From positions 1 to 36,845 of the forward strand of contig JAVBQE010000008.1 in assembly GCA_031549165.1 (NCBI GenBank): a stretch of 36,845 nt of DNA, read 5' to 3'. The stretch is from Parelusimicrobium sp031549165 (GTDB taxonomy: Bacteria > Elusimicrobiota > Elusimicrobia > Elusimicrobiales > Elusimicrobiaceae). Positions 23,218 to 31,638 of this stretch are shown here, piece after piece; position 1 is the first letter of the stretch, and each line of letters opens with the position of its first letter. The position numbers and the translations under genes were made by a program. The notes beneath the pieces are model-generated. The model saw nothing but the letters and a program-made list of their open reading frames with translations. It was not told the DNA's origin and did not search any database.

Positions 23218-24324
23218 ATGAAAATAAATATTACTAAAGAAACATTTCTTGAAGGCATACAAGTCATCCAGGCGGCAGTAGCCTCCCGCGCTACACTTCC
23301 CATACTTCATAACTTCCTTATGGAAACGGATAACGGGCGTATCAAATTAGTGCGCACAGACATGGAAATGGCTTCTATCCATTATATTAATGCTGAAATA
23401 GTAGAAGAAGGTTCAATTACTGTTCCTTTAAAAGAATTTTCTGATATCCTTAAAAACCTTCCCGCCGATAAAGAAGTTACGGTTTATACAGATTCTGACA
23501 ATAAAGTACATATTAAAAGCGGAAAAGTTAAATTTTGGGTTATAGGCACTCCTAAGAGCGAATATCCTTTAATTCCTGAAATAGATAAAGCTAATGTTTT
23601 AATGTTAAATTCAAAACAAGTGCAGGAAATGGTGGAAAGAACTATTTTTTCTTCCTCCACGCAAGAGACAAGATATGTATTAAACGGTCTTTTATGGGTA
23701 GGCGCCGCGGGGAAGTTGGAAATTGTTGCTACCGACGGAAGAAGATTAGCCCTTGCTTCTAATAATACCGAAATAGAAAAAGATTTTAGGGCGATTATAC
23801 CAACTAAAGTTTTAAATGAAATTTTAAAATTCTTTACAATCAATAAACCTGACGATAAGAGCACTATTGAGCTTGCGGTTTCGTCTAACCAGGTGTCATT
23901 TAATATAAAAGATACCACATATATTTCGCGTCTTATAGAAGGCAACTTTCCTAATTACGAGCAGGTTGTGCCGTCTAAGAAAAATATTTCTTTTGAGGTG
24001 TTTACCAAAGACATACAGGCAGCCACCAAACGCGCAAGCCTTTGTACTTCGGACCTGGCGGGCACTGTTAAATATACACTCTCACAGGGCGCTTTAGGCA
24101 TTACGTCCAGCTCGCAGAAAATGGACTTTTCTGACGAAGTAAAAATTGATTACAGCGGCGAAAATTTTGAAGTCTCTTTTAATCCTTCTTACGTCTTAGA
24201 AGTATTAAAAACGATTAATGACGACAAATGTGTTTTTTCTTTTGTCAATGCCGCGCAGCCGGTGTTAATTGAGCCCAAAAACAGCGCCTCTTATAAGTAC
24301 GTAGTAATGCCCGTTCGCTCATGA
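23218..24324 (+). CDS. dnaN: DNA polymerase III beta subunit (sliding clamp)
   Basis: A 368-residue clamp that encircles DNA as a dimer of three repeated domains per chain. The N-terminus MKINITKETFLEGIQVIQ and the ASRATLPILHNFL block are typical, as are ATDGRRLA in the middle and the C-terminal MPVR, which lines the partner-binding pocket. SD AAGGAT precedes the ATG. The stop overlaps the next gene (ATGA). Confidence 0.98.
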   Translation: MKINITKETFLEGIQVIQAAVASRATLPILHNFLMETDNGRIKLVRTDMEMASIHYINAEIVEEGSITVPLKEFSDILKNLPADKEVTVYTDSDNKVHIKSGKVKFWVIGTPKSEYPLIPEIDKANVLMLNSKQVQEMVERTIFSSSTQETRYVLNGLLWVGAAGKLEIVATDGRRLALASNNTEIEKDFRAIIPTKVLNEILKFFTINKPDDKSTIELAVSSNQVSFNIKDTTYISRLIEGNFPNYEQVVPSKKNISFEVFTKDIQAATKRASLCTSDLAGTVKYTLSQGALGITSSSQKMDFSDEVKIDYSGENFEVSFNPSYVLEVLKTINDDKCVFSFVNAAQPVLIEPKNSASYKYVVMPVRS

Positions 24325-24638
24325 AGTTAGGTGCGCCCAAACCGGTTGTTTGGCATGAGACTAAAGAGCTTAACAACAATTTTAATAAAACAAGCATGCG
24401 TTTTCATAAACTGATGATTTTAGAAAACGTATGGGGTGTTTTAGTGGGTAAAAAGGCGAAATTCTGGGTGTTGGAGGGGGTTTTATTTGACGGAAAAGGG
24501 GGAAAAGAAGGAGCCCTTGAAGTAAGCGTCAAAAACTCCGCAGCCTTACATGATCTAAAAATCAGCGAAGCCAAACTTTTACAAGATATCAACAAATATT
24601 TTGATAAACCCTGGCTTACAAAAATAATTTACAAATAG
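24321..24638 (+). CDS. DUF721/DciA-like protein
   Basis: A 105-residue protein with the DUF721 pattern: a weakly conserved N-terminus, LENVWGVLVGKKA in the centre, EVSVKNSAALHDLK, then LLQDINKYF. DUF721 includes DciA, which loads replicative helicase DnaB in bacteria without DnaC/DnaI. The ATG overlaps the dnaN stop (ATGA), so it is translationally coupled to the clamp. The place between dnaN and gyrB is where many genomes have recF; no recF is found here. The family call is fair; a helicase-loader role is inferred. Confidence 0.75.
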   Translation: MKLGAPKPVVWHETKELNNNFNKTSMRFHKLMILENVWGVLVGKKAKFWVLEGVLFDGKGGKEGALEVSVKNSAALHDLKISEAKLLQDINKYFDKPWLTKIIYK

Positions 24639-24718
24639 TTTTCAGCCTTTGCGTAACAACCAGGCGTGCACAAAGCGCGCACAACAGGCCAAACGCGGAG
24701 CGAAGGAGAAAGAAAAAA

Positions 24719-27187
24719 ATGTCAGAGACACAAGAGTTAAAGAAAGATTATGATTCCTCTAAGATACAAATTTTAGAAGGTCTTGAAGCGGTAAGAAAAC
24801 GCCCGGCGATGTACATAGGTTCTACCGGCCCGACAGGCCTTCACCATTTAGTTTACGAAGTAGTGGACAACTCTGTTGACGAAATTTTAGCCGGCGGCGC
24901 TACCAAAATTACGGTTACTATAAAAGAAGACATGGTTTGCTCCGTAGAAGACGACGGCCGCGGCATCCCTACAGGTCCTATGGTTAACGCCAAAGACCCC
25001 AAAATCCGCAATAAAAGCGCCTTAGAAGTAGTTTTAACGGTGCTGCACGCGGGCGGTAAGTTTGACTCCGGCGCGTACAAGGTGTCCGGCGGTTTACACG
25101 GAGTAGGTGTATCCTGTGTTAACGCTCTTTCCGAATGGTTGGAAGCAGAAGTTAGAAACGAAGGCAAAATACATTTTATGGACTTTAAGCGCGGCGTTGC
25201 GCAGGAGAAATTAAAAGTATTGGGCGAAACAAAAGAGCACGGCACAAAAATCACCTTCAAGGCCGACCAGCAGATTTTTGGCGAACTTGCTTTTTCTTAT
25301 GATACTATCGCCAACAGGCTTAGAGAACTTGCTTTCTTAAACGCTGGTGTAAAAATTATTTTAATAGACGAGCGCGAAGAAAACAAAAACCACACTTTTT
25401 TCTACGAAGGCGGCATTTCCCAGTTTGTGAAATACATTAACGCTAACAAAACTGTTCTTCAGCCCGAGCCCATTTATTTAACCAAAGAAGTGCAGGACAA
25501 TTACATTTCCTTCGCTATTCAGTATAATGACAGCTATTCTGAAAACGTGTATTCTTTCGTTAACAACATTAACACCATAGAGGGCGGCACACACTTAAGC
25601 GGTTTCCGCTCTGCGTTAACTAGAATTATTAACGAATATATTAAAAACGCGGGGCTTCTTAAAAATAAAGATATTTCCGTTGGCGGCGATGATATTAAGG
25701 AAGGCTTAACGGCTGTTCTTTCAGTGAAAATTCCGCACCCGCAGTTTGAAGGGCAAACCAAAACCAAACTGGGTAACAGCGAAGTGGAGGGCATAGTGCG
25801 CTCCGTAGTGGGCGACACGCTGGCCACATTTTTTGAAGAAAACCCTAAGACTGCAAAAGCGCTTTGCGAAAAGTGTATAGGCGCAGCAGTAGCCAGAGAA
25901 GCGGCTAGAAAAGCAAGGGATTTAACCAGAAGAAAAGGCGCACTTGAATCCGGCGGTTTACCCGGCAAACTTGCAGACTGTCAGGAAAAGAACGCCGAAA
26001 AGTGCGAAATTTTTATAGTAGAAGGTAACTCAGCAGGCGGCTCTGCCAAACAAGGCAGAGACCGTGTGTTCCAGGCCATTTTACCTCTAAGAGGAAAAAT
26101 TTTAAACGTAGAAAAGGCGCAGTTGGTAAGAATCCTTTCTAACGAAGAAATCCGCACCCTAATCTCCGCCATCGGCACCGGTGTAGGCGAGGGGGAAGGC
26201 GGGTTTGATATTTCTAAACTGAGATACCATAAAATTGTGCTTATGGCTGACGCGGATGTTGACGGCCAGCACATTACCACCCTTCTCTTAACGTTCTTCT
26301 ACCGACAGTTCCGCTCGCTCATAGAAAACGGGCACATCTACATCGCCCAGCCGCCTTTGTACAAAGTTAAAAAAGGCAAAAACGAGCAGTATTTACAGAC
26401 GGAAGAACAGCTTTCCACCTGGCTTTCCAAAGAAGGCATGGCTTCTGTAACTGTTAAAAAATTTACCGGCGAAGATATTGACGCTAAAACATTAGCAGAT
26501 ATACTTAAACTTCTTAAAGATACGGAAGAACTTTTGTTTAAACTGGAAGTAAAAAATATTTCTTTAGCTGACTATTTAGACTTTGTTAAAGCCGGACAGA
26601 TACCGATGTACAGAACGCCTTTAAAGAGCGGCGGCTTTAAATATTATTATTCTGAAAAAGAATACAGCGAGTATGAAGAGCAGTATATCGCCGAAAGGAA
26701 AGAATCTTTAATCGCCGAAGGCAAAGAAGCTGAAACTATTGACGAAGACACGCTAAAGCCAGAACACCAGAGTCTTTTTGAGTTCGGCAAACTCCTTGCC
26801 TTAGACAATAAGCTGAAAGCATTTTCTTTTTCCATGGCGCAGTTTGCGCATATAGAGGACGAAAAACTTAGAATAACCCCTATGTTTACCGTCAATAACG
26901 GCAAAACGGACACGCTGGTATACAGCCTGGCGGAGCTTCTTAAAAATATTAAAGAAGCGGGCTCATCGGGCGCTATGGTACAGCGCTACAAAGGTCTCGG
27001 TGAAATGAACCCGGAGCAGCTGTGGGAAACCACTATGGACCCTGCCAAACGCCTCCTCTTAAAAGTAGCCATTGAGGACGCGGCGGACGCGGAACATATA
27101 TTTACCACCCTTATGGGCGATAAGGTGGAACCCAGAAGAGCGTTTATTGAAACGCACGCTCTAGAAGTTAAAAACTTAGATATTTAA
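24719..27187 (+). CDS. gyrB: DNA gyrase subunit B
   Basis: An 822-residue ATPase subunit. The GHKL ATP site is visible (VDNSVDEILAGG, DDGRGIPTG, GGLHGVGVSCVNALS), then the transducer domain with its QTKTKL motif, the TOPRIM domain (EGNSAGGSAKQGRDR and the metal-binding MADADVDGQHI) and the C-terminal QRYKGLGEMNPEQLWET. A segment between TOPRIM and tail (about residues 560-710) gives the long E. coli-like length. AAGGAG lies upstream of the ATG. gyrA follows after 94 bp. Confidence 0.98.
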   Translation: MSETQELKKDYDSSKIQILEGLEAVRKRPAMYIGSTGPTGLHHLVYEVVDNSVDEILAGGATKITVTIKEDMVCSVEDDGRGIPTGPMVNAKDPKIRNKSALEVVLTVLHAGGKFDSGAYKVSGGLHGVGVSCVNALSEWLEAEVRNEGKIHFMDFKRGVAQEKLKVLGETKEHGTKITFKADQQIFGELAFSYDTIANRLRELAFLNAGVKIILIDEREENKNHTFFYEGGISQFVKYINANKTVLQPEPIYLTKEVQDNYISFAIQYNDSYSENVYSFVNNINTIEGGTHLSGFRSALTRIINEYIKNAGLLKNKDISVGGDDIKEGLTAVLSVKIPHPQFEGQTKTKLGNSEVEGIVRSVVGDTLATFFEENPKTAKALCEKCIGAAVAREAARKARDLTRRKGALESGGLPGKLADCQEKNAEKCEIFIVEGNSAGGSAKQGRDRVFQAILPLRGKILNVEKAQLVRILSNEEIRTLISAIGTGVGEGEGGFDISKLRYHKIVLMADADVDGQHITTLLLTFFYRQFRSLIENGHIYIAQPPLYKVKKGKNEQYLQTEEQLSTWLSKEGMASVTVKKFTGEDIDAKTLADILKLLKDTEELLFKLEVKNISLADYLDFVKAGQIPMYRTPLKSGGFKYYYSEKEYSEYEEQYIAERKESLIAEGKEAETIDEDTLKPEHQSLFEFGKLLALDNKLKAFSFSMAQFAHIEDEKLRITPMFTVNNGKTDTLVYSLAELLKNIKEAGSSGAMVQRYKGLGEMNPEQLWETTMDPAKRLLLKVAIEDAADAEHIFTTLMGDKVEPRRAFIETHALEVKNLDI

Positions 27188-27190
27188 CAA

Positions 27191-27246
27191 AACCCCTTCC
27201 TCTACACCCTCGCCCTTTGACGGGAGAGGGCAGGGAGAGGGTGAAG
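27191..27246. repeat. GC-rich palindromic repeat between gyrB and gyrA
   Basis: CACCCTC (27205-27211) pairs with GAGGGTG (27237-27243), with further CGCCCT/AGGGC pairing inside. Same family type as 16815-16945. It lies 8 bp after the gyrB stop and could attenuate read-through into gyrA, although no T run follows. Confidence 0.55.
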
Positions 27247-27281
27247 TTTAGAAAACCAGCTTTATTTAACGGAGTAAAAAA

Positions 27282-29804
27282 ATGACAGCAGAACAAACAC
27301 CGGCAGCAAGCATAGACCTTTTTGGTAACATCAAACAGCGCGACATCGGCGAGGAAATGAAGAAGTCTTACATAGACTATTCCATGAGCGTCATCATCGG
27401 CCGCGCTCTCCCCGACGTGCGCGACGGCCTTAAACCCGTCCACCGCCGCATACTTTTCGGCATGCACGAAATGGGTGTTACATATAAAAAACCTTTCAAA
27501 AAATCCGCGCGTATCGTGGGTGACGTACTGGGTAAATTCCACCCGCACGGCGACACCGCTGTGTACGACGCTTTAGTGCGCATGGCACAGGATTTCTCGC
27601 TTAGGGAAACATTAATTGACGGCCAGGGAAACTTCGGCTCAGTAGACGGGGACATGGCGGCGGCTATGCGTTACACAGAAGTCCGCTTAGACGCTATTGC
27701 AGAAGAACTTTTAGCAGATATTGACAAAGAAACCGTTAAGTTTACCCCTAACTATGACGGCTCCTTAAAAGAGCCCTCCGTTATGCCAGGCAAACTGCCG
27801 CAGCTTTTGGTTAACGGCTCCAGCGGTATCGCGGTGGGTCTGGCCACAAATATTCCTACCCACAACTTGTCTGAAGTGTGCGACGGTATTATAGAAGTTA
27901 TCAAAAACCCGGCAGTAACTACCAAAGAAATGATGTCCATCATCAAAGGACCGGACTTTCCTACCGCCGCCACCATTTGCGGTAAAAAGGGTATTTTTGA
28001 CTACTTTGAAACGGGCAGGGGCTCAGTAAAAGTACAAGCTACAACAGAGATTGAAGAGATGAAGGGGGGGAAAAGCGCTATTATCGTTACCGCCATTCCC
28101 TACCAGGTTAATAAAACCACTTTAATAGAAAACATAGCGGCCCTTGTGCGCGACAAAAAGGTGCCCGATATTTCGGACATCAGAGACGAGTCTGACAGAC
28201 GCGGCATGAGGCTTGTTATTGAAGTTAAAAGAGACGGCGACGCGCGCGTAGTGCTCAACCAGCTTTTTAAACACACGCAGCTGCAGACGACTTTTGCAGT
28301 TAACATGCTTGCCATTGTGGACGGCCGTCCGCGCGTTCTGCCCATCAAAGACGTTATTAAGTGCTACATTAAGCACAGAAAAGAAGTTATCACCGCAAGA
28401 ACCAAGTTTGATTTGGCCAAAGCGCAAAGAAGGGAGCACATTTTACAGGGCTTGTTAATAGCTATTGCCAACCTTGATAAAGTGGTGTCTATCATCCGCA
28501 AGTCGCAGGACGCTACGGAAGCTAAGTTTGCGTTAATTAGGGAGTTTGCGCTGTCTGAAGTGCAGTCCCAGGCTATTTTGGACATGCGCTTACACCAGCT
28601 TACCCAACTGTCTTCCGCCGCTATTGAGCAGGAAAGGGCGGACCTTTTAAAACTTATTTCAGACTTGCAGGCCATCCTCGCAGACCCGCAGAGAGTTTTA
28701 AATATTATCGTTGAAGAGCTTACCCAGCTTAAAAAAGACTTTGGCAACAAGAGAAGAACCGAAATTTCTTCCCAGGAGCTTGGCGCCTTTAACTTAGAAG
28801 ATTTAATTGAAGAAGAAGAGGTTGTTTTAACCCTTTCTAACGACGGCTACGCAAAGCGTATACCGCTTGACACCTACAGAACGCAGAACCGCGGCGGCAA
28901 AGGCGTTATCGGCGGGAAGACAAAGGAAGAGGACTTTATTGAACATCTCTTCGTTACTTCCACACACGCTACGCTGCTTATGTTTACGTCCAGAGGGCGC
29001 GTGTTCAGCTTAAAAGCCTACGAAGTGCCGGAAGGCAACCGTATGTCCAAAGGCAAAGCCATAGTTAACCTTATTGAAATTTCTAATGAAGAAAAGGTTA
29101 CCTCAGCGGTTGCCATTGAAGATTTTGACCCTAAGAAGTCTAAGGACACATATCTTACAATGTGCACGCGCTTTGGCTCTATTAAGAGAGTTGAACTGGC
29201 GGACTTTGCAAATATCAGGCGCACAGGCATAATAGCCATGGGCTTAGAAGAGGGAGACGTGCTTGTGTCCGTGCAAATGACGCATGGCAAGAGCGACCTT
29301 ATTATCGCCTCCAAACAAGGCAAGTCCATCCGCTTTGACGAAACCCAAATCCGCGCCATGGGCCGACAAGCCAAAGGCGTAAGAGGCATACGCTTAGGCG
29401 AAGGCGACATAGTAGTAGGTATGGAGCACGCGCTTAGAGAAGGCGAACAGCCAGACGTTCTTTCCGTATGCGAAAACGGCTACGGCAAGAGAACGGCCTT
29501 TGAAGAATACAGAACGCAGAACAGAGGCGGCTCCGGCGTAATCACCATCAAAACAAGCGAGCGCAACGGACAAGTGGTAGGCATTAAGCTGGTTGACGAA
29601 ACCAAAGACTTAATGGTTATTACGGAAAACGGCATGGCGGTAAGGATTAGATGTGAAGAAATCCGCTCCGTCGGCCGCAACGCCCAGGGCGTAAGGCTTG
29701 TAAAGCTTGCCGAGAGCGACAAAGTAGCCCGCATAGCCCCCGTCATCAAAGAAGAAGACGAGGAAGAAGCCAAAGGCGAAAACAAAGACGAAAAATTAGT
29801 GTAG
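27282..29804 (+). CDS. gyrA: DNA gyrase subunit A
   Basis: An 840-residue DNA-breaking subunit. The catalytic Tyr131 is in AAAMRYTEVRL. The quinolone region reads HPHGDTAVYD: Thr92 at the place of E. coli Ser83 and Asp96 at that of Asp87. Thr is wild type in several bacteria, so no acquired resistance is implied. The C-terminal beta-pinwheel has a GyrA box variant QNRGGKG (Asn for Arg/Lys) with a second copy QNRGGSG, which supports gyrase rather than topoisomerase IV. The tail is acidic. GGAG precedes the ATG by 9 nt. A run of seven G occurs inside (28064-28070). A bidirectional terminator follows. Confidence 0.97.
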   Translation: MTAEQTPAASIDLFGNIKQRDIGEEMKKSYIDYSMSVIIGRALPDVRDGLKPVHRRILFGMHEMGVTYKKPFKKSARIVGDVLGKFHPHGDTAVYDALVRMAQDFSLRETLIDGQGNFGSVDGDMAAAMRYTEVRLDAIAEELLADIDKETVKFTPNYDGSLKEPSVMPGKLPQLLVNGSSGIAVGLATNIPTHNLSEVCDGIIEVIKNPAVTTKEMMSIIKGPDFPTAATICGKKGIFDYFETGRGSVKVQATTEIEEMKGGKSAIIVTAIPYQVNKTTLIENIAALVRDKKVPDISDIRDESDRRGMRLVIEVKRDGDARVVLNQLFKHTQLQTTFAVNMLAIVDGRPRVLPIKDVIKCYIKHRKEVITARTKFDLAKAQRREHILQGLLIAIANLDKVVSIIRKSQDATEAKFALIREFALSEVQSQAILDMRLHQLTQLSSAAIEQERADLLKLISDLQAILADPQRVLNIIVEELTQLKKDFGNKRRTEISSQELGAFNLEDLIEEEEVVLTLSNDGYAKRIPLDTYRTQNRGGKGVIGGKTKEEDFIEHLFVTSTHATLLMFTSRGRVFSLKAYEVPEGNRMSKGKAIVNLIEISNEEKVTSAVAIEDFDPKKSKDTYLTMCTRFGSIKRVELADFANIRRTGIIAMGLEEGDVLVSVQMTHGKSDLIIASKQGKSIRFDETQIRAMGRQAKGVRGIRLGEGDIVVGMEHALREGEQPDVLSVCENGYGKRTAFEEYRTQNRGGSGVITIKTSERNGQVVGIKLVDETKDLMVITENGMAVRIRCEEIRSVGRNAQGVRLVKLAESDKVARIAPVIKEEDEEEAKGENKDEKLV

Positions 29805-29808
29805 TAAA

Positions 29809-29856
29809 AATAAAAAACTCCCCCGGTTAATATTTTAACCGGGGGATGTTTTTATT
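29809..29856. terminator. Bidirectional terminator between gyrA and prepilin 3
   Basis: TCCCCCGGTTAA (29819-29830) pairs perfectly with TTAACCGGGGGA (29835-29846), loop TATT. T-rich runs follow on both strands; the flanking genes are convergent. Confidence 0.9.
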
Positions 29857-30371
29857 AATTAGGAAGCAAATATCTGTCCGCGCCCGCCACGTTTGCTATA
29901 AACACTCCGCCAAGAGCCTTACAAACGGAGGCTCCTTTATCGGTGTATGCCATGCAATGCCAGCGATTTTGGAGCGCCTCAATGCCGGTGCTTGTGTTCC
30001 ATGCGATACTATAGTCTAAGGTGGGGTTCCTTTGTGCAGAAACAACAAGGGTGGGCGATTGGTCTGTTATAGAAAATACATAACTAAATTTGTCGCTGTT
30101 TTTTATTTCTATAGAGAGATTTGCAAGATCAATGGTATAAAACCCGTTTTCAATAAAATATATGTCCTCGGCAGTTTTTATCGCTTTTAAATTTACCCAC
30201 GCTTCGCTCGCGCGAGTTTTTTCTACAGATTTTGTGTATTGAGGTAATGCTATGGCGGCAAGTATACCTATAATTAGGACTACAACCAGCAGCTCAATCA
30301 GCGTAAAGCCTTTGACTCTAAATGCAGGGGGGGGTATTTACTTTGTACGGCAACGGCAATAATATTTTCAT
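29855..30371 (-). CDS. Type IV prepilin-like protein, C-tract phase-variable, OFF as given
   Basis: GGAG lies 6 nt before the ATG at 30371; an overlapping out-of-frame ATG sits 4 bp upstream (30375). From 30371 the frame reads MKILLPLPYKVNTPPPCI and stops. The pilin body, read from 30310 to the stop at 29855, is one frame off: G-FTLIELLVVVLIIG, then ILAAIALPQY, then a head ending DRYLLPN, with Cys in WHCMAY and SVCKALGG. The tract is 8 C here; 7 or 10 would restore the frame from 30371, and 9 from 30375. The mature part would be about 150 aa, intact otherwise. It lies between gyrA (convergent) and fic. Confidence 0.85.
30327..30334 (-). repeat. Homopolymeric C8 tract (G8 on plus strand) in a prepilin leader
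   Basis: Eight C on the minus strand between AAATA and TGCATTTAGAGT. The length is 2 modulo 3, out of frame for both ATGs. It is the shortest of the three leader tracts and should be the most stable. Confidence 0.9.
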
Positions 30372-30400
30372 ACATGTCTCCTTTTTTATTAAGTTTCTAG

Positions 30401-30406
30401 AGTATA
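30401..30406 (-). promoter_or_regulatory. Candidate -10 box (TATACT) of the third prepilin gene
   Basis: TATACT on the minus strand, as in the other two prepilin genes, 19 bp before the GGAG. TAAACA at a 17-bp spacing may be a weak -35. Confidence 0.45.
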
Positions 30407-30426
30407 ACAAATTTTCTTTTTTCTGT

Positions 30427-31539
30427 TTAAAATAATTTTTTGTCTTCTACAAGATTAAGTAAATCCGTAAAAACATAAATGGAAGGGTTAGGCCCTTTGC
30501 CTTCCTGTATTTTTTTGATTAGCAAATCTTTCTCTAGTTTTTTCAGTAAATTACGGGCAGTATTTGCATTTATGCCTGTTTTTTCAGCGAAGAAAACAGA
30601 GTTTGTTATCGGCCGACGGAAAAAAACGTCCAACGCCGCTTTATGATATTGTGATTTTGTTGATTTTTGAAATTTTTCACAAAAAGAGTTATAAAGATTT
30701 TGAATATCCTTCGCCTTGGAGATATTCTTTTTCGTTTGCTGTTTTAAAGCGGTAAGGAAAAACTCTATCCACTGCTGCCAGTCCCCGTTTTGCGAAATAA
30801 GAGAAAGAGACTGATAATACTGCTGCCTATTCTCTTCCAAATATTCGCTCATATAAAACATCGGCCTTTCCAAAACGCCGCAGAAAGAGAGAAATAAAGG
30901 AATAAGCATGCGCCCTATTCTGCCATTGCCGTCGTCAAAAGGATGTATTATTTCAAACTGCGCATGCATAAAGGCTGTTTTTACTAATTTGTCTTCTGGA
31001 CTTGTCAGAAGGTATTTTTGCCAGTTTTCCATGTAGTCTTCAATGAGGAAATGTTCAGGCGGAACATAAGAGGCATTTTCTATTCCTGCTCCTTTAGCGC
31101 CTATATAAACCTGTTTTTTACGAAACTGCCCCGGCGTTTCCGAGCTGTCCCAACGGGAATTATGCATAAGCATTGAGTGGATTTCTTTTATAAGAGACAA
31201 AGAAAGGGGCCTTCCATTTTTTAAAGCTTCTTCTCCGGCATTTAAAGCCCACTTATAATTTCTCAGTACATTTATTTCTTGTTTTTTAAAGTCATCGGAG
31301 TTGAAAAGACCCGCCTCAAATTCCAACACCTCACTCATTGTAGACTGTGTGCCTTCTATTTTTGAAGAGAGCTCCGCTTCTTTCCTGGTTAACGGAGCAA
31401 GCAGTATCTCCGGGTTAGGCATCCATGCCAAAAGGCCGTCGTAGCGGCCGATTTCGGTGTTGGCCTCTCCTATTAACGGTGAAAGTTTTTCCCAGTTGAT
31501 GCTCTTTATTGGGAACTTGAGCGGTAGAAATGGTTTCAT
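30427..31539 (-). CDS. Fic-domain protein with C-terminal winged helix (self-inhibited class)
   Basis: A 370-residue Fic protein, expected to transfer AMP (or another NMP) to a protein target. The active-site loop HPFDDGNGRIGR is at residues 199-210 and complete. An N-terminal inhibitory motif SSKIEG (58-63, S-x-x-x-E-G) is in the same protein, so it belongs to the self-inhibited class. The C-terminal part (about 300-370) looks like a winged helix (TGINANTARNLLKKLEKDLLI). No separate antitoxin gene is adjacent. The start is placed at the ATG at 31539 (MKPFLPLKF); the longer frame lacks family support. There is no SD; TATAAT lies 6 nt upstream. Target unknown. Confidence 0.92.
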   Translation of the reverse strand: MKPFLPLKFPIKSINWEKLSPLIGEANTEIGRYDGLLAWMPNPEILLAPLTRKEAELSSKIEGTQSTMSEVLEFEAGLFNSDDFKKQEINVLRNYKWALNAGEEALKNGRPLSLSLIKEIHSMLMHNSRWDSSETPGQFRKKQVYIGAKGAGIENASYVPPEHFLIEDYMENWQKYLLTSPEDKLVKTAFMHAQFEIIHPFDDGNGRIGRMLIPLFLSFCGVLERPMFYMSEYLEENRQQYYQSLSLISQNGDWQQWIEFFLTALKQQTKKNISKAKDIQNLYNSFCEKFQKSTKSQYHKAALDVFFRRPITNSVFFAEKTGINANTARNLLKKLEKDLLIKKIQEGKGPNPSIYVFTDLLNLVEDKKLF

Positions 31540-31545
31540 TTTTTC

Positions 31546-31551
31546 ATTATA
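31546..31551 (-). promoter_or_regulatory. Candidate -10 box (TATAAT) six bases before the fic ATG
   Basis: A perfect TATAAT on the minus strand, followed by GAAAAA and the ATG at 31539. This implies a leaderless or nearly leaderless fic transcript. No consensus -35; the upstream palindromes begin 19 bp away. Confidence 0.5.
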
Positions 31552-31569
31552 ACAAAAAAAAGAAGTAAA

Positions 31570-31635
31570 AAAGAACACAAATATTGTGTTCTTTTTTTAA
31601 AAGAACACAACAACACTCATTTTATTGTGTTCTTT
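31570..31635. promoter_or_regulatory. Four AAAGAACACAA half-sites forming two palindromes upstream of fic
   Basis: AAAGAACACAA at 31570 and 31600 alternates with its exact reverse complement TTGTGTTCTTT at 31584 and 31625. The inner spacings are 3 and 14 bp. The first palindrome lies just upstream of the fic -10 box. On the minus strand it is also a hairpin followed by six Ts, so it may double as terminator of the gene at 31639. A DNA-binding target of the Fic winged helix is possible. Confidence 0.6.
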
Positions 31636-31638
31636 ATG

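Noticed and set aside
28064..28070. Run of seven G inside gyrA as a phase-variable tract
   Set aside because: It lies in the middle of an essential gene, codes for Lys-Gly-Gly in a normal family context, and is short; likely chance.
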